Origin: Saprospiraceae bacterium
GTDB lineage: Bacteria; Bacteroidota; Bacteroidia; Chitinophagales; Saprospiraceae
Direction: 5' to 3'
NCBI GenBank assembly: GCA_016710235.1
Contig: JADJLG010000001.1
Span: forward strand, 2,717,501 to 2,781,500
DNA: 64,000 bases
Position 1 is the stretch's first letter; every line of letters begins with the position of its first letter. Below the pieces are notes generated by a model that made no database searches, was not told the DNA's origin, and was given only the letters and a program-made list of their open reading frames with translations. The translations under genes and the position numbers were made by a program. Positions 27,870 to 39,100 of the stretch are shown here, piece after piece.

Positions 27870-29909
27870 TTATTCTACAACGAATCTGATCGATCTCATT
27901 TCGCCATCAATGTTTAATTGGGCAAAATAAACCCCATTACCAAAGTCCTTTGCAGTTACCGTAATATTCTGTTTGCCACTTAGCTTACCAAAGTCTTGGA
28001 CAAATACAGTAGATCCTAAGTCATTATAGACTTTCAGGCTAACTGGAAGCTCTTTTTTCAAAGTAAATTGAAGTTGAGTTTTATCTGAGACTGGATTCGG
28101 GCTTAATGACAGTCCTGTATTGGTTTCAAAAACATCTTTCGTTCCAACAACACAAAGATTTCCATTTGCCAACATTTCATCTATACTGGTCGACTGTGCA
28201 TTCTGGATGTGGCCATCACCATCAAACAATAAAGTTACTACGTTCAATTTGTTAGATCTCTGTCCGGAAGGAATTGTATAAGTATAAGTATAATTTACTT
28301 TATCCCCTTTTTGCAAAACATCCGGCAAACTATTAGGGGTACCGTAGAAAGGCCCTAAGATAGCCCGAGCAACTTGATCATATTGCATTCTCGAAGCAGG
28401 TACTATGCTTGGTAGCTTTTCATAACCGCCCATGACACCTCGTGTGCCTCCTGCATATGCATTACTTTGAGCATATCCAGAAGCTGTACCTTTGACACTA
28501 TCCTCTGTGATTACACAGTTCAATTTATATCCCGGAGGAGCATCTTGTAGGAATTCTGTGGTAACACATATCGTAAGTTCTCGTGTAGCTGAATTAAATG
28601 CACCTGAATTGGTGATTTTGGCTACAGGAGCAACTACTAAGTTTTCCAACATGGGCTTCTCAACTTCTGAAGGGTCAATCACTGAATTTCTATCTAGGGC
28701 AATTGTGGGATACGATCCTCCTACGTAAGCAGAGAATGGCCCATCATATTCAGATATTGTCATTGGATCTCCATTGTGAACGGCGATACCGATGAAATGC
28801 TTAGGGTAAGTCTTGCTCATTGAATCCAAATAAACCGCTCCTCTCGGGCAAAATTGACACCATGTACCGGTAGCTTCTTCTGTAACAGATCGTTTAAATG
28901 GAGCAGCTGTATAGCCTCTTGTGTTCAATCTGGCTGTATCGTTGGTCACATCATTGTCACTTTTTCCGTTTATATTGCTAATAAATGCTGTCACTTGCGC
29001 ATCACCGTCAACTAGAATATAAGATTTTGGATGAGTGACAGCCAAAGTACCGAGCGTTGGTATATTAGATGTAAAAGAAGCTTTTTCAACTTGAAGTCCA
29101 TTTTGGAAAGTTACATCAAATGATTTTACAGTGTCTAATCCAATATTTCTTACTAATAATGAGATATTCCCGGAATTTCCTGCGAGTCCATATTCCCTAC
29201 CAGAAATTCTATTTGCATTCAAATCTAATTGCTTAAAAGTAGCTTCTGTATAACTATAACTCACATCATCTACGTAATAAAGCGAAGGACCGCCGTCATT
29301 AACAGGAAAAATATCCATTGCATAAAGGGAATTTGTAGGGTTTGCGAACGAACCAACTTCTAGGTCATCAATAAATACTTTCCAAACATTAAGAGTCAGG
29401 TCAATTTTTGCCGAAATCTTAAACCATGTATCGAGAGGAAATGATCCATCTCCAACTTGCAAATTTGTGGAATTTCCAATTGTTAATATGCCTGCATCGC
29501 TCAAATATGCGCTAAGTGCCCAAGTCGTTCCTATTGGAGTCACTGCTTGAAAGTTGAAATAAGCGCCATTTCCGGCAACAACATACATCCACATTTCAAA
29601 ATTGAATGTACCTGCATTTTTTGCAGACGGGAAAAAAGGCAATACCAAATCAGTTGGCCCACCGGTTGTAAGATCTAATGCTTCAAATTTTGCAGATTTC
29701 TTTCCACTATGCGCGATGTCTTCAGAAATTTGAGCATCTTCTTCTGTACCCGGTTTGTTAGCCCAAGTAGTCCATTTATTGTTACTTTGAGCAACAAATG
29801 CACCTGTTGCATAAGCTTCAAAGTCATCTGAGAAAGTAGTATTTTGGCTATATAATGGTAGATAAGCCAAAATAACAAGGAATAAAAAAAGTAAATTTCT
29901 ATTAATCAT
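27870..29909 (-). CDS. Omp28-related exported protein with T9SS type A sorting domain
   Basis: A 679-residue secreted protein. A signal peptide covers residues 1-21 (LVILAYLPLYSQ). Residues ~25-220 form a beta-sandwich of concanavalin/LamG style (FNFEMWMYVV, WFKISAKIDL). The central part resembles Omp28 of Porphyromonas, with a thioredoxin-like CxxC in TGTWCQFCPRGAVYLDSM near residue 352. The last ~75 residues (LSLSPNPVSDKTQLQF to the end) are a type A T9SS sorting domain, so it should cross the outer membrane by T9SS and be anchored or released at the surface. A terminator hairpin follows 22 nt downstream. Its role may be redox or adhesive; the thioredoxin-like motif is the only catalytic clue. 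Confidence 0.88.
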   Translation of the reverse strand: MINRNLLFLFLVILAYLPLYSQNTTFSDDFEAYATGAFVAQSNNKWTTWANKPGTEEDAQISEDIAHSGKKSAKFEALDLTTGGPTDLVLPFFPSAKNAGTFNFEMWMYVVAGNGAYFNFQAVTPIGTTWALSAYLSDAGILTIGNSTNLQVGDGSFPLDTWFKISAKIDLTLNVWKVFIDDLEVGSFANPTNSLYAMDIFPVNDGGPSLYYVDDVSYSYTEATFKQLDLNANRISGREYGLAGNSGNISLLVRNIGLDTVKSFDVTFQNGLQVEKASFTSNIPTLGTLAVTHPKSYILVDGDAQVTAFISNINGKSDNDVTNDTARLNTRGYTAAPFKRSVTEEATGTWCQFCPRGAVYLDSMSKTYPKHFIGIAVHNGDPMTISEYDGPFSAYVGGSYPTIALDRNSVIDPSEVEKPMLENLVVAPVAKITNSGAFNSATRELTICVTTEFLQDAPPGYKLNCVITEDSVKGTASGYAQSNAYAGGTRGVMGGYEKLPSIVPASRMQYDQVARAILGPFYGTPNSLPDVLQKGDKVNYTYTYTIPSGQRSNKLNVVTLLFDGDGHIQNAQSTSIDEMLANGNLCVVGTKDVFETNTGLSLSPNPVSDKTQLQFTLKKELPVSLKVYNDLGSTVFVQDFGKLSGKQNITVTAKDFGNGVYFAQLNIDGEMRSIRFVVE

Positions 29910-30017
29910 AATCTTTTGTTTGCCGCTAAATTAATAAATACTGATTTATAGTATTTAGAAAAATACTAAATATCCTTACATTATTAATTAAATAATATAT
30001 AGATTGCTAATAATTAA

Positions 30018-31736
30018 TTAATTATAAATAAATATTTTTTTGTTTAAATGGTGATTATTGTAATTTAATTTAACAATGTACGCACCAGGTGTCATATTTG
30101 CACAACTCACCTTTGAAATATTAACGCCTCCTTTCGGATAGTGAGTTACCAACAATTGTCCTGTGATGTCAAACAATCGGAATTCAAGTCCTTCAGGCCA
30201 AGCAAGTTTTGATCTGATAATTATATCTTCTCCAATTTGGAATACCTCTTCAGATCCAAAAGCATATTTACCTCCATTCGTGATACAATCAGGTGACTTA
30301 TATTCAATAGCTTTACAGCATGTTGGATGATCATTTTCACAAATTTTTATCAATTCATAATCCTTTCCACTTTTCTTTACATGATTAATCACTACTGGTA
30401 AATCTTTCAATAGTCTGTAGGCAATTAAACCGTTTCTATCAAAAACATCAAAGCCTGAATTCGTAAATCCTTGGTACTTGAAATTAATTTTTAAATTATA
30501 ATCATCCGGGCTATTACAATCTAATACTACTGCTTCGATATCATAAATTTTACACTCTACTGAATCTTTTTCACAACAAATCTTGCCAAATTCGATCACT
30601 AACTTACAATTTTCTTTCTTTTGATCAGTAATGACAAACTCATACTCTTTGTGACAATCTGCAACAATATTTTCCAATTTTATTGGTAATTTATTGTAAC
30701 TAAAAGTGCCATATTGAACTCCATTCCCTCTAAGTGTAAAGGAATCTGAAGTGTTGGAATATTTAAAATTGAAAAACAAATCAACTTTTTGTAAATCATT
30801 ACAATCTGACTTTTCAATTTTTAAATCAGACAATTTACATGCATTGTTTTCACAGCAAACTTTGCCGAGATTGTATTCCAGCCTGCAGTCTTCTTTATGG
30901 CAATCAATGATGACGAATTCATAGTTCGTAGTGCAATCCCCTGCGAGTGGCCCAATTTTCACAGGTAGCTGCGAGTATTTAAATTCTCCGTAATCATGAC
31001 CATTTCCCCTGACGCGGAAACAGTCCCCCGATCCTTGATGGTTAAATTTGAAAAAGACAAAAAACTTTTGATCGTCGTTGCATGCTGTTTTTTCTACTTG
31101 GAGTTCGGATAATTTACAATCAGAGGATTCACAGCAAACTTTGCCGAGATTGTATTCCAGCCTGCAGTCTTCTTTATGGCAATCAATGATGACGAATTCA
31201 TAGTTCGTAGTGCAATCCCCTGCGAGTGGCCCAATTTTTACAGGTAGCTGCGAGTATTTAAATTCTCCGTAATCATGACCATTTCCCCTGATGCGGAAAC
31301 AGTCCCCCGGTCCTTGATGGTTAAATTTGAAAAAGACAAAAAACTTTTGATCGTCGTTGCATGCTGTTTTTTCTACTTGGAGTTCGGATAATTTACAATC
31401 AGAGGATTCACAGCAAACTTTGCCGAGATTGTATTCCAGCCTGCAGTCTTCTTTATGGCAATCAATGATGACGAATTCATAGTTCGTAGTGCAATCCCCT
31501 GCGAGTGGCCCAATTTTTACAGGTAGCTGCGAGTATTTAAATTCTCCATAATCATGTCCATTTCCCCTGATGCGGAAACAGTCCCCCGATCCTTGATGGT
31601 TAAATTTGAAAAAGACAAAAAACTTTTGATCGTCGTTGCATGCTGTTTTTTCTACTTGGAGTTCGGATAATTTACAATCAGAAGATTCACAGCAAACTTT
31701 GCCGAGATTGTATTCCAGCCTGCGTTTTTTATGGCA
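30018..31736 (-). CDS. cysteine-rich repeat protein, C-terminal fragment
   Basis: The frame is open from 31736 but has no ATG, GTG or TTG until a GTG at 30962 inside module 7, so the fragment is not an independent gene. It holds the end of module 4, modules 5-7, diverged modules 8 and 9 (ending near TCCKAIEYKSPDC) and the T9SS-like tail. Confidence 0.65.
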   Translation of the reverse strand, partial: CHKKRRLEYNLGKVCCESSDCKLSELQVEKTACNDDQKFFVFFKFNHQGSGDCFRIRGNGHDYGEFKYSQLPVKIGPLAGDCTTNYEFVIIDCHKEDCRLEYNLGKVCCESSDCKLSELQVEKTACNDDQKFFVFFKFNHQGPGDCFRIRGNGHDYGEFKYSQLPVKIGPLAGDCTTNYEFVIIDCHKEDCRLEYNLGKVCCESSDCKLSELQVEKTACNDDQKFFVFFKFNHQGSGDCFRVRGNGHDYGEFKYSQLPVKIGPLAGDCTTNYEFVIIDCHKEDCRLEYNLGKVCCENNACKLSDLKIEKSDCNDLQKVDLFFNFKYSNTSDSFTLRGNGVQYGTFSYNKLPIKLENIVADCHKEYEFVITDQKKENCKLVIEFGKICCEKDSVECKIYDIEAVVLDCNSPDDYNLKINFKYQGFTNSGFDVFDRNGLIAYRLLKDLPVVINHVKKSGKDYELIKICENDHPTCCKAIEYKSPDCITNGGKYAFGSEEVFQIGEDIIIRSKLAWPEGLEFRLFDITGQLLVTHYPKGGVNISKVSCANMTPGAYIVKLNYNNHHLNKKIFIYN

Positions 31737-32402
31737 TCATGAGGTGTGCGCCATTTTTTGGAGTCTGATGGTTATTTGAAAAGACAAAAACTTTTGATCG
31801 TCGTTGCATGCTGTTTTTTCTACTTGGAGTTCAGACAATTTACATGCATTGTTTTCACAGCAAACTTTGCCGAGATTGTATTCCAGCCTGCAGTCTTCTT
31901 TATGGCAATCAATGATGACGAATTCATAGTTCGTAGTGCAATCCCCTGCGAGTAGCCCAATTTTTACAGGCAGTTGAGAGTATTTAAATTCTCCATAATC
32001 ATGTCCATTTCCCCTGATGCGGAAACAGTCCCCCGATCCTTGATGGTTAAATTTGAAAAAGACAAAAAACTTTTGATCGTCATTGCATGCTGTTTTTTCT
32101 ACTTGGAGTTCGGATAATTTACAATCAGAGGATTCACAGCAAACTTTGCCGAGATTGTATTCCAGCCTGCAGTCTTCTTTATGGCAATCAATGATGACGA
32201 ATTCATAGTTCGTAGTGCAATCCCCTGTGAGTGGCCCAATTTTCACAGGCAGTTGAGAGTATTTAAATTCTCCATAATCATGTCCATTTCCCCTGATGCG
32301 GAAACAGTCCCCCGATCCTTGATGGTTAAATTTGAAAAAGACAAAAAACTTTTGATCGTCATTGCATGCTGTTTTTTCTACTTGGAGGTCTTTGATCGAA
32401 CA
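30840..32402 (-). repeat. array of six 279-bp coding repeats
   Basis: The segment encoding GKVCC recurs at plus 32145, 31866, 31698, 31419, 31140 and 30861. All intervals are exactly 279 bp except 31866 to 31698 (168 bp), where one unit has lost 111 bp net. Sister units differ at only a few positions; for example the unit ends ESSD or ENNA. The periodicity preserves the reading frame throughout. Confidence 0.9.
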
Positions 32403-32747
32403 TTCCAAAGAATCGCAACATACTTTTGCAAGTTCTCCAACAATTTTGCAATCCTGAAAGTGACAATCTTGGATGACAAACTCATAAGATGATTTGCAAT
32501 CACCTTTAAAGGAATCAAGCGCGATAGGAAGCAAGGAATATTTAAATTCTCCATAATCATGTCCATTACCTTTTATGCGAAAGCAATCGCCCGGACCTTC
32601 ATGTTTGAAATCCAGTTCTGCCTTGAAGTAATCATTAGAATCACATGCTAAGGGTTTGATTTTTAATTCAGATAATTTACAGTCAGACTGAGCCAGACCA
32701 AAAACGAACCAGCTAAAAAAAATAATAAATGGAATGATTGATTTCAT
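31737..32747 (-). CDS. cysteine-rich repeat protein, N-terminal fragment
   Basis: 336 residues: signal peptide, module 1 (diverged), modules 2 and 3, and the start of damaged module 4, after which KFLSFQITIRLQKMAHTS departs from the repeat and ends at TGA. Compared with sister modules the DNA here shows shortened T and A runs, followed by a deletion. Confidence 0.65.
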   Translation of the reverse strand: MKSIIPFIIFFSWFVFGLAQSDCKLSELKIKPLACDSNDYFKAELDFKHEGPGDCFRIKGNGHDYGEFKYSLLPIALDSFKGDCKSSYEFVIQDCHFQDCKIVGELAKVCCDSLECSIKDLQVEKTACNDDQKFFVFFKFNHQGSGDCFRIRGNGHDYGEFKYSQLPVKIGPLTGDCTTNYEFVIIDCHKEDCRLEYNLGKVCCESSDCKLSELQVEKTACNDDQKFFVFFKFNHQGSGDCFRIRGNGHDYGEFKYSQLPVKIGLLAGDCTTNYEFVIIDCHKEDCRLEYNLGKVCCENNACKLSELQVEKTACNDDQKFLSFQITIRLQKMAHTS

Positions 32748-33164
32748 GGCAATATTGCTTTTATTCTAAACTTCTGAATAATATTTGGTCTAAAGTTATT
32801 CATTTCTTCTTATTTTAAAGAGATAATATTCATTTAATGTAAATATACTCATAATCAATTGATTATGAATTATATAATACTTATATTTGTAAATAACACA
32901 TAAACAGTATATTATAAATATTTTTAATTAATATAAAAAAAATAAAAAAAATGGCTTGGTTTTCTAATTGGTTTTATACTTTTGTGGTTGAATAGTTATG
33001 TTAAATGGCGTAACATATTATAACTACGTATAATAGGAAAGTAAGGACGAAGCAAACCATTACTTAATTTATTGTGTAGTTTGATTCTGGCTTTTAGCTT
33101 GAATGTTGTTTGCAAATTAGGGTAATTTATTCAAAATTATTATAACCAAACTCAGAATGAACTC
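32748..33164. other. divergent intergenic region between two giant surface-protein genes
   Basis: This 417-nt region is strongly AT-rich with long A tracts. It carries a plus-strand promoter at 32956-32984. On the minus strand TAACTTTA at 32791-32798 is a one-off match to TAnnTTTG that could serve the repeat-protein gene. No RNA or ORF is supported. Confidence 0.5.
32956..32984 (+). promoter_or_regulatory. promoter of the 2,085-residue surface-protein gene
   Basis: TTG at 32956-32958, 18 nt, then TACTTTTG at 32977-32984 (TAnnTTTG). It would give a leader of about 170 nt before the ATG at 33165, long enough for post-transcriptional control. Confidence 0.5.
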
Positions 33165-36100
33165 ATGAAAAAGTATCTACATGCTTTGATTTCAGGTGTT
33201 GTGATGTTTTTCTTATCTCTTGCAGCTTCAGCTCAGGATTGTGATTTTATCCCACCTTCTCCGATTAATTTTAATGACGTATGTGCCGCTCAGTTTGCAC
33301 TAGCATGTCCGGAAACTACGATACCGGAATGCGGATGTATGCCTGATCCAAACACACCCCCTGCTTTGTATAGTAAGAAATTCGATCTCGTCTTCTCAAC
33401 TTTCAGCGCTGGTGAGGTTCATTTGGATACCACCAAAATTATTTTTGGAGATTTGCCTTCTGCTGCCTGTTCTGACGTAACAATCAATTTATCTGCTATT
33501 GGAGATTTATCTTCAAAGCATGAAGTACTTATTTTGATAGATGAAAAGGGAAATGAAATTTGTAGAGTGGGAGAAACAGGACCAGATTGTTCATTGATCG
33601 CATCAAGTTGTACTATGTCTTTTTGTGAATTCAATTCTCAGATTTCAGGTGGATTGCACTGGTATATTAGACCTAATTCCTTAGTTGCCAGCTCTGGTTC
33701 ATTTCCGGGTTGTTCTGAGAATTGGGTGAATGTGGAATTATCCATTCCACAGTCGAATATCAAAGCAGTGAATAATTTAGATATTCCTTGTGGAGAAAAT
33801 ATTTCTTTGCCTTATGGCAAACATAATATAACTTGGACATCTATCAACCGATACACATGTGAGGAAATGCAACTCATCCAAGAAATCTCAGTGAGTGATG
33901 ATGTTCCACCTGTTTTTGTACCGTCTTGCCCTACAGGAACAATAACCTTGAACGCGGGTCCAGGTGAATGTGTTGTAACTTGGAATGCACCACCATTTAC
34001 TGCAATGGACAATTGTCCTGCGGGACAATATTTTGGCAACATCAACCGTGTAGGCAATATATGCCGTACGAATGCAGCTTGGCAGATATCAGGAGGAGCT
34101 GGCGCATGGGGAGTGATGTTTGACTTGGTGAATACATCAGGTGGGCAATTGAATCTGCAGGAAGTGGGTTGGTTCTCATTTGCGAATGTGAACCACAATA
34201 TTTATTATCGTACAGCGCCCGGCCCATATGCACCGGTACAAGCAACAGCGAGTGCATGGACATTGTGTGCTAGTAGAGTAGCAACCCATGCCGGATTTAG
34301 CGGACCAAAAGATACATTCAATTTAATCACCGGAACCGCCTATGATACCTTGAAAAGATGTGATCCGATCATCGTAGACAGTACCAAAATTGGTTGTTTG
34401 ACGATGGCAGCAGGGGAGACAAGAGGAGTTTATATCCACGCGCCGGGACAAGCCAGTGCATACTTGTCCATATTCGGAGACTGTACGACGGGTATTTTTG
34501 GAGATGCAAACGTAAATACGCCGGTGAACGGAGCTACATATACAGGGGGCTTATTTACAGCACCGTTTGTGAACTCATCATTTGGATTTGGAAACACGAA
34601 CTGGATCGGTCATATTGGGTATGCATTAGCAACGTCAAATCGAGTAAGAGTGATCCAAACCTGTGGAGCACCATATGGACCCGGATGCTATTTTCCGATA
34701 GGATGCACGACATTATGTTACGAAGCGAGAGATGCAGCAGGCAATCTGGCAACATGTACATTTGATGTATGCGTGAATGCATATGCAAATCCGAAGCGGA
34801 GCCTTTCGTGCAATGATGACGTACAGGTGAGCCTGGACGAGGAATGTTATGCAACGGTAGGAGCAGACGATGTATTAGAGGGAGGACCCTACAGTTGTTA
34901 TGACGATTATATTGTAGAGATCAGGAATTGGAATACGGGACAGTTGATTGATAGACGACCGACAGTACCGGGAGTACAGGTAGGCGTTCAGGATATAGGA
35001 CAAAATTATCAGGTGAAAGTAATCGATCCAGTAACGGGCAACAGTTGTTGGGGCCATATCAGGATTGAAGACAAACTTGCGCCTGTATTGACCTGTCCCG
35101 GGGATTTGACCTTGGATTGTACGGCGAGTACATTGCCGGCAAATACAGGCACGCCTACAGTAGAGGAGAATTGTGGTGGTTATACGTTGACTTACCAAGA
35201 TAATGTGACACAAGGAAGTTGTGCCTTGGGCTATGATAAAATAATAGAGAGAAGATGGACTGCAATCGACGGTAGCGGCAACAAGTCAAGCTGTGTTCAA
35301 ACGATTACAGTAAACTTAGGAGATTTAAACAATGTATTAGCACCGGCAAACTATGATGGATTGCCAGGTAATAGAGCGATGCTGGCCTGTGATGGGAAGA
35401 TAGACAGGAACAAAGATGTGACCCCACACGAAGTAGCACCGGATACCTGTATCGACGGGTATCTGTTGGACAGCGTATACTGGAGGGCAAATCCGACGAG
35501 ACCAAATATCTATTTGGGACCAGGCGGCACATTGGGAAGGAGAATACCAAGAGCATTAGGCTGGAATTGTATAGATGATGTAAATGATCCGAACTATGGC
35601 CACCCAAGCCCGGATCCTGTATATTATCCTGCACACAAGAACTGGGATGCATTGAATCCGAATTGTTATGGACCGGAAGTACACGTGATGTGGTATGGAA
35701 CAGGAAGACCAGCTACGGCATGTCGCAATTTTGGAACGACGTATCAGGATGTAATCATCGACTTGGCAAAACCGGGTTGTGATGCAGGTCCAATAGGCTG
35801 TTACAAAGTGTTGAGACAATGGACAGTAATGGATTGGTGTACAGGCAAAGTAGGGGGCCACAATCAGGTGATCAAGGTAGCGGACGTAGAAGGACCGAAA
35901 GTATTGTATCCGGATTCAGCAGTAGTGACGATGGATGTATGGAGCTGTACAGGAACCTGGGAAGTACCACCGGCCTGGTTGTTGGATAACTGTAGCAATG
36001 AGCTTCATTACACAGTAGAAGTAGAAGATGGAGTTGTGAGTGGCAACGAAACAGATGGATATATCGTATCTGGCCTGCCAAGAGGAATCCAGAATGCGTA

Positions 36101-39100
36101 TATCGTAGCAGAAGACTGTTGTGGAAATATCACGAAGAAGACAGTAAGATTGAATGTACTGGACAATGTGCCTCCGATACCTGTGTGTATCAGGAATACA
36201 GTAGTGAGCTTAGTAGGAGGAGGCAGTGCAGGAGAGAATATCACGAAGATATTTGCGACATCGTTTGATGAAGGCTCATTTGACAACTGTTCCCCCCATA
36301 TATACGTGAAAGCGATCAGAATGGAAGAGTTGTTGGGCACAATCAACGGACGTCTGCCACCAACAGACAACAGGGTGTCATGCAATGGACTGAACGGAGA
36401 CGATGATCCGGATCCAGTGTTTGCACCGGGCAATCAGGTATATTTTGATGATTTTGTAAAATTCTGTTGCGCGGATGTAGGGCAAAAAATCATGGTAGTG
36501 ATGCGAGTATTTGACGTAGATCCAGGAGCGGGCCCAATCCATCCGAACAGAATGGGAAGAAGCGGACCGAATCTACAGTTTGTAGGGGACTTGTTTGGTC
36601 ACTACAGCGATTGCATGGTAGAAGTAGAAGTACAAGACAAGGTATTGCCAACATTGATCCCACCACCGAATATTGTGGTGAGCTGCTGGTTCTGGTATGA
36701 TTTTGAAAAATTGCGTGATCCATTGGATCCAACATTTGGACGAGTGGTAACGGACTTGAGTGCGAGAGCTAAAGTGAAAACAAATGATCTGGTATGTCAG
36801 AGATACTGTGTGCCAAATACATTGCACAACTATCCTGGCCCATCAGCAGGGGCAGTACCACCGAATTTACCTGCAGCAAACATAGCATGTAACTACTACA
36901 ACAGCTTGTACAATCCGGCCCATCCGGACAACAAGTATGAGTTGGTATGGGGCTTTGATGGCTATGTGACAGGAGGCTGTAATGTATCGGTAACGGTGAC
37001 ACCAAACGATGACAACGTGAAGTGTGGACAAGGAGTCTTGACAAGGACGTTTACAGTAAGAACGTCAACGGGAGTAACCTTGAGCCGTCAGCAGACGATC
37101 TGGATAGTGGACTGTGATCCATTCTATGTGAATCCTGCAGACTACTGCGATCCAAACGACGACATCGAATGGCCAACCTGTATCAGCGCGAGCTTACCGG
37201 GAAGGGTAGAACTGGACGGATGTGGAGCTGACTTAAGCCCTGACAATCCAAGATTGGGCAGACCGAAAGTGATGAACAATGCAGACGACAACTGTGCATT
37301 GATCGCAATCGAATATGATGATGAAGTATTTACAATTGAGCCGGATGCGTGCTTGAAAGTGATCAGAACGTGGACAGTAATTGACTGGTGCCAGTACGAT
37401 CCAAGCAGAAACATCCTTACAGGCCGATGGGAGTATCAGCAGGTGATCAAGGTAAGGGACAATGACGATCCTGTAGTGGACTGTTCAATGAGTGATTGTG
37501 AACCTGCAACTAAAGATCCGTTAACGGGTATATGTTGGGGCCATATCAACTTGACAGCTACCGCAACCGATCATTGTACACCTGAGGATTGGTTATTCTG
37601 GGAATATAAGATAGATTTATACAATGATGGAAAAGGAAGTCACAGTGGCTATGATTTGAAAGTGGGCTCATTGACGCACAAGCAGTTTGATAATGGAGAG
37701 ACACCGCGGTTCAACCATAATCCATATGCAGACAATCAAGGGAATCCATTCAATGCCAGTGGCGTATATCCAATCGGAGTACACAGAATATCCTGGTATG
37801 TAGAAGATGGCTGCGGCAATATAGGAGTCTGTGAAAAACTGTTTGAGATCAAAGACTGCAAAGCACCGACACCATATTGTTTGTCAGGGATAGTGACCAC
37901 GGTGATGCCAAGTACTGGCTGTATCACGATATGGGCGAAAGACTTCGACCATGGCAGCTACGACAACTGTACACCGCCAGCCAATCTGAAGATATATTTT
38001 GAAGGAGGCTCAGACAGTTTATTGATCTGCTGTTCAGATTTTGAAGCAAAACGAGTAAATGATGAATTGATCTTACCGGTGAAGATTTGTGTAGAAGATG
38101 AAGAGGGCAACAAGGATTGCTGCGAGACGACAATGATCGTACAAGATCCAAACAATGTTTGTCCTGATGATGGAACATTCAATGGTAAGGTGTATGGAGC
38201 CATCAAGACGAACAATGGATCTGAAACAAGTGATGCAGATGTTGAATTGATGAAGAACGGGCAATTGATGAAGGAGATGATGACATCGGTGGATGGAAAG
38301 TATACATTCAGCAAACTGATAGAAGGACAAGATTATGTGATCAAACCTGAGCGCAATGACAATTACTTGAACGGTGTGAGCACAGCGGATATCGTAAAGA
38401 TTCAGAAGCACATCTTAGGACAAGAAGAGTTTAGGGATCCGGTTCAATTCATTGCAGCTGACGTCAATAAGTCCAAGACAATCACAGCAAGTGATATCAG
38501 CGAGATCAGAAAGCTGATCTTAGGAGTGACAAGCAAGTTTACTAAGACACCGAGCTGGTGGATCATACCATCAGATTATGTGTTTAGCGATCCTACTCAA
38601 CCATTTGATTTTCCAACAAGTAAGGAAATTAAGAATCTGCAGTCTGAAAACAAAGTAGATTTCATGTCCATAAAAGTTGGAGATGTAAACCAGACAGCAA
38701 GAGCTCATTTTGGACAGAATATAGAAACAAGAACTGGAGCGAAATTGCGACTTGAAGTGAAAGAACAGGAATTCAAAGCGGGAGAGAGCTATGAAATTGA
38801 GGTGAGTAGCAGAGGATTTGAAAGTATAACAGGATTTCAGTATACAATCAGCTTTGATGCCAGTGCTATAGAAATTGTTTCAGTGGAGAGCGGATCATTG
38901 ACAATAGAAGAGAAGAACTTCAACCTTGGAAGAAGGTCTGAAGGGATTGTGACCATGTCATGGGACAATTCAGGATCACAGACTGTTACACAAGGCGAAA
39001 CCTTGTACAAATTGAGAGTTCAGGCAATGAAAGGTGGAAAACTCAGTAGACTGATGTCGATCACAGGAGATTTGACGAGCTCAGAAGCATATGACAAGGA

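Larger units (their letters stand above)
30018..32747 (-). pseudogene. cysteine-rich 93-residue-repeat surface protein with T9SS signal (one in-frame stop)
   Basis: Read as one frame it spans about 909 codons. Residues 1-19 are a signal peptide (FIIFFSWFVFGLAQ). About nine copies of a ~93-residue module follow, each starting with a CKLSEL-like segment and ending in GKVCC. Each full module has eight cysteines, an even number that suits disulfides outside the cell. Modules 2-7 are nearly identical; modules 1, 8 and 9 are diverged. The end (ITGQLLVTHYPKGGVNISKV onward) is a T9SS type A-like sorting domain. The frame is broken only by a TGA at 31737-31739 inside module 4, which is 111 nt short and scrambled. 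I do not recognise the module. Its regular disulfide-type architecture suggests a rod-like surface adhesin or structural protein, which is inference. Confidence 0.75.

Noticed and set aside
30840..32402. Regular 279-bp repeats as a possible CRISPR or satellite array
   Set aside because: Units are contiguous coding repeats without spacers, in frame inside a protein with signal peptide and sorting domain.
32951..32995. 14-codon plus-strand frame rich in aromatic residues
   Set aside because: It overlaps the promoter proposed for the downstream gene and has no supporting signal.
33400..38420. Many long minus-strand open frames opposite the 2,085-residue gene
   Set aside because: They overlap a clearly coding plus-strand frame, have low-complexity compositions and no family motifs; they reflect low stop density opposite a G+C-richer gene.
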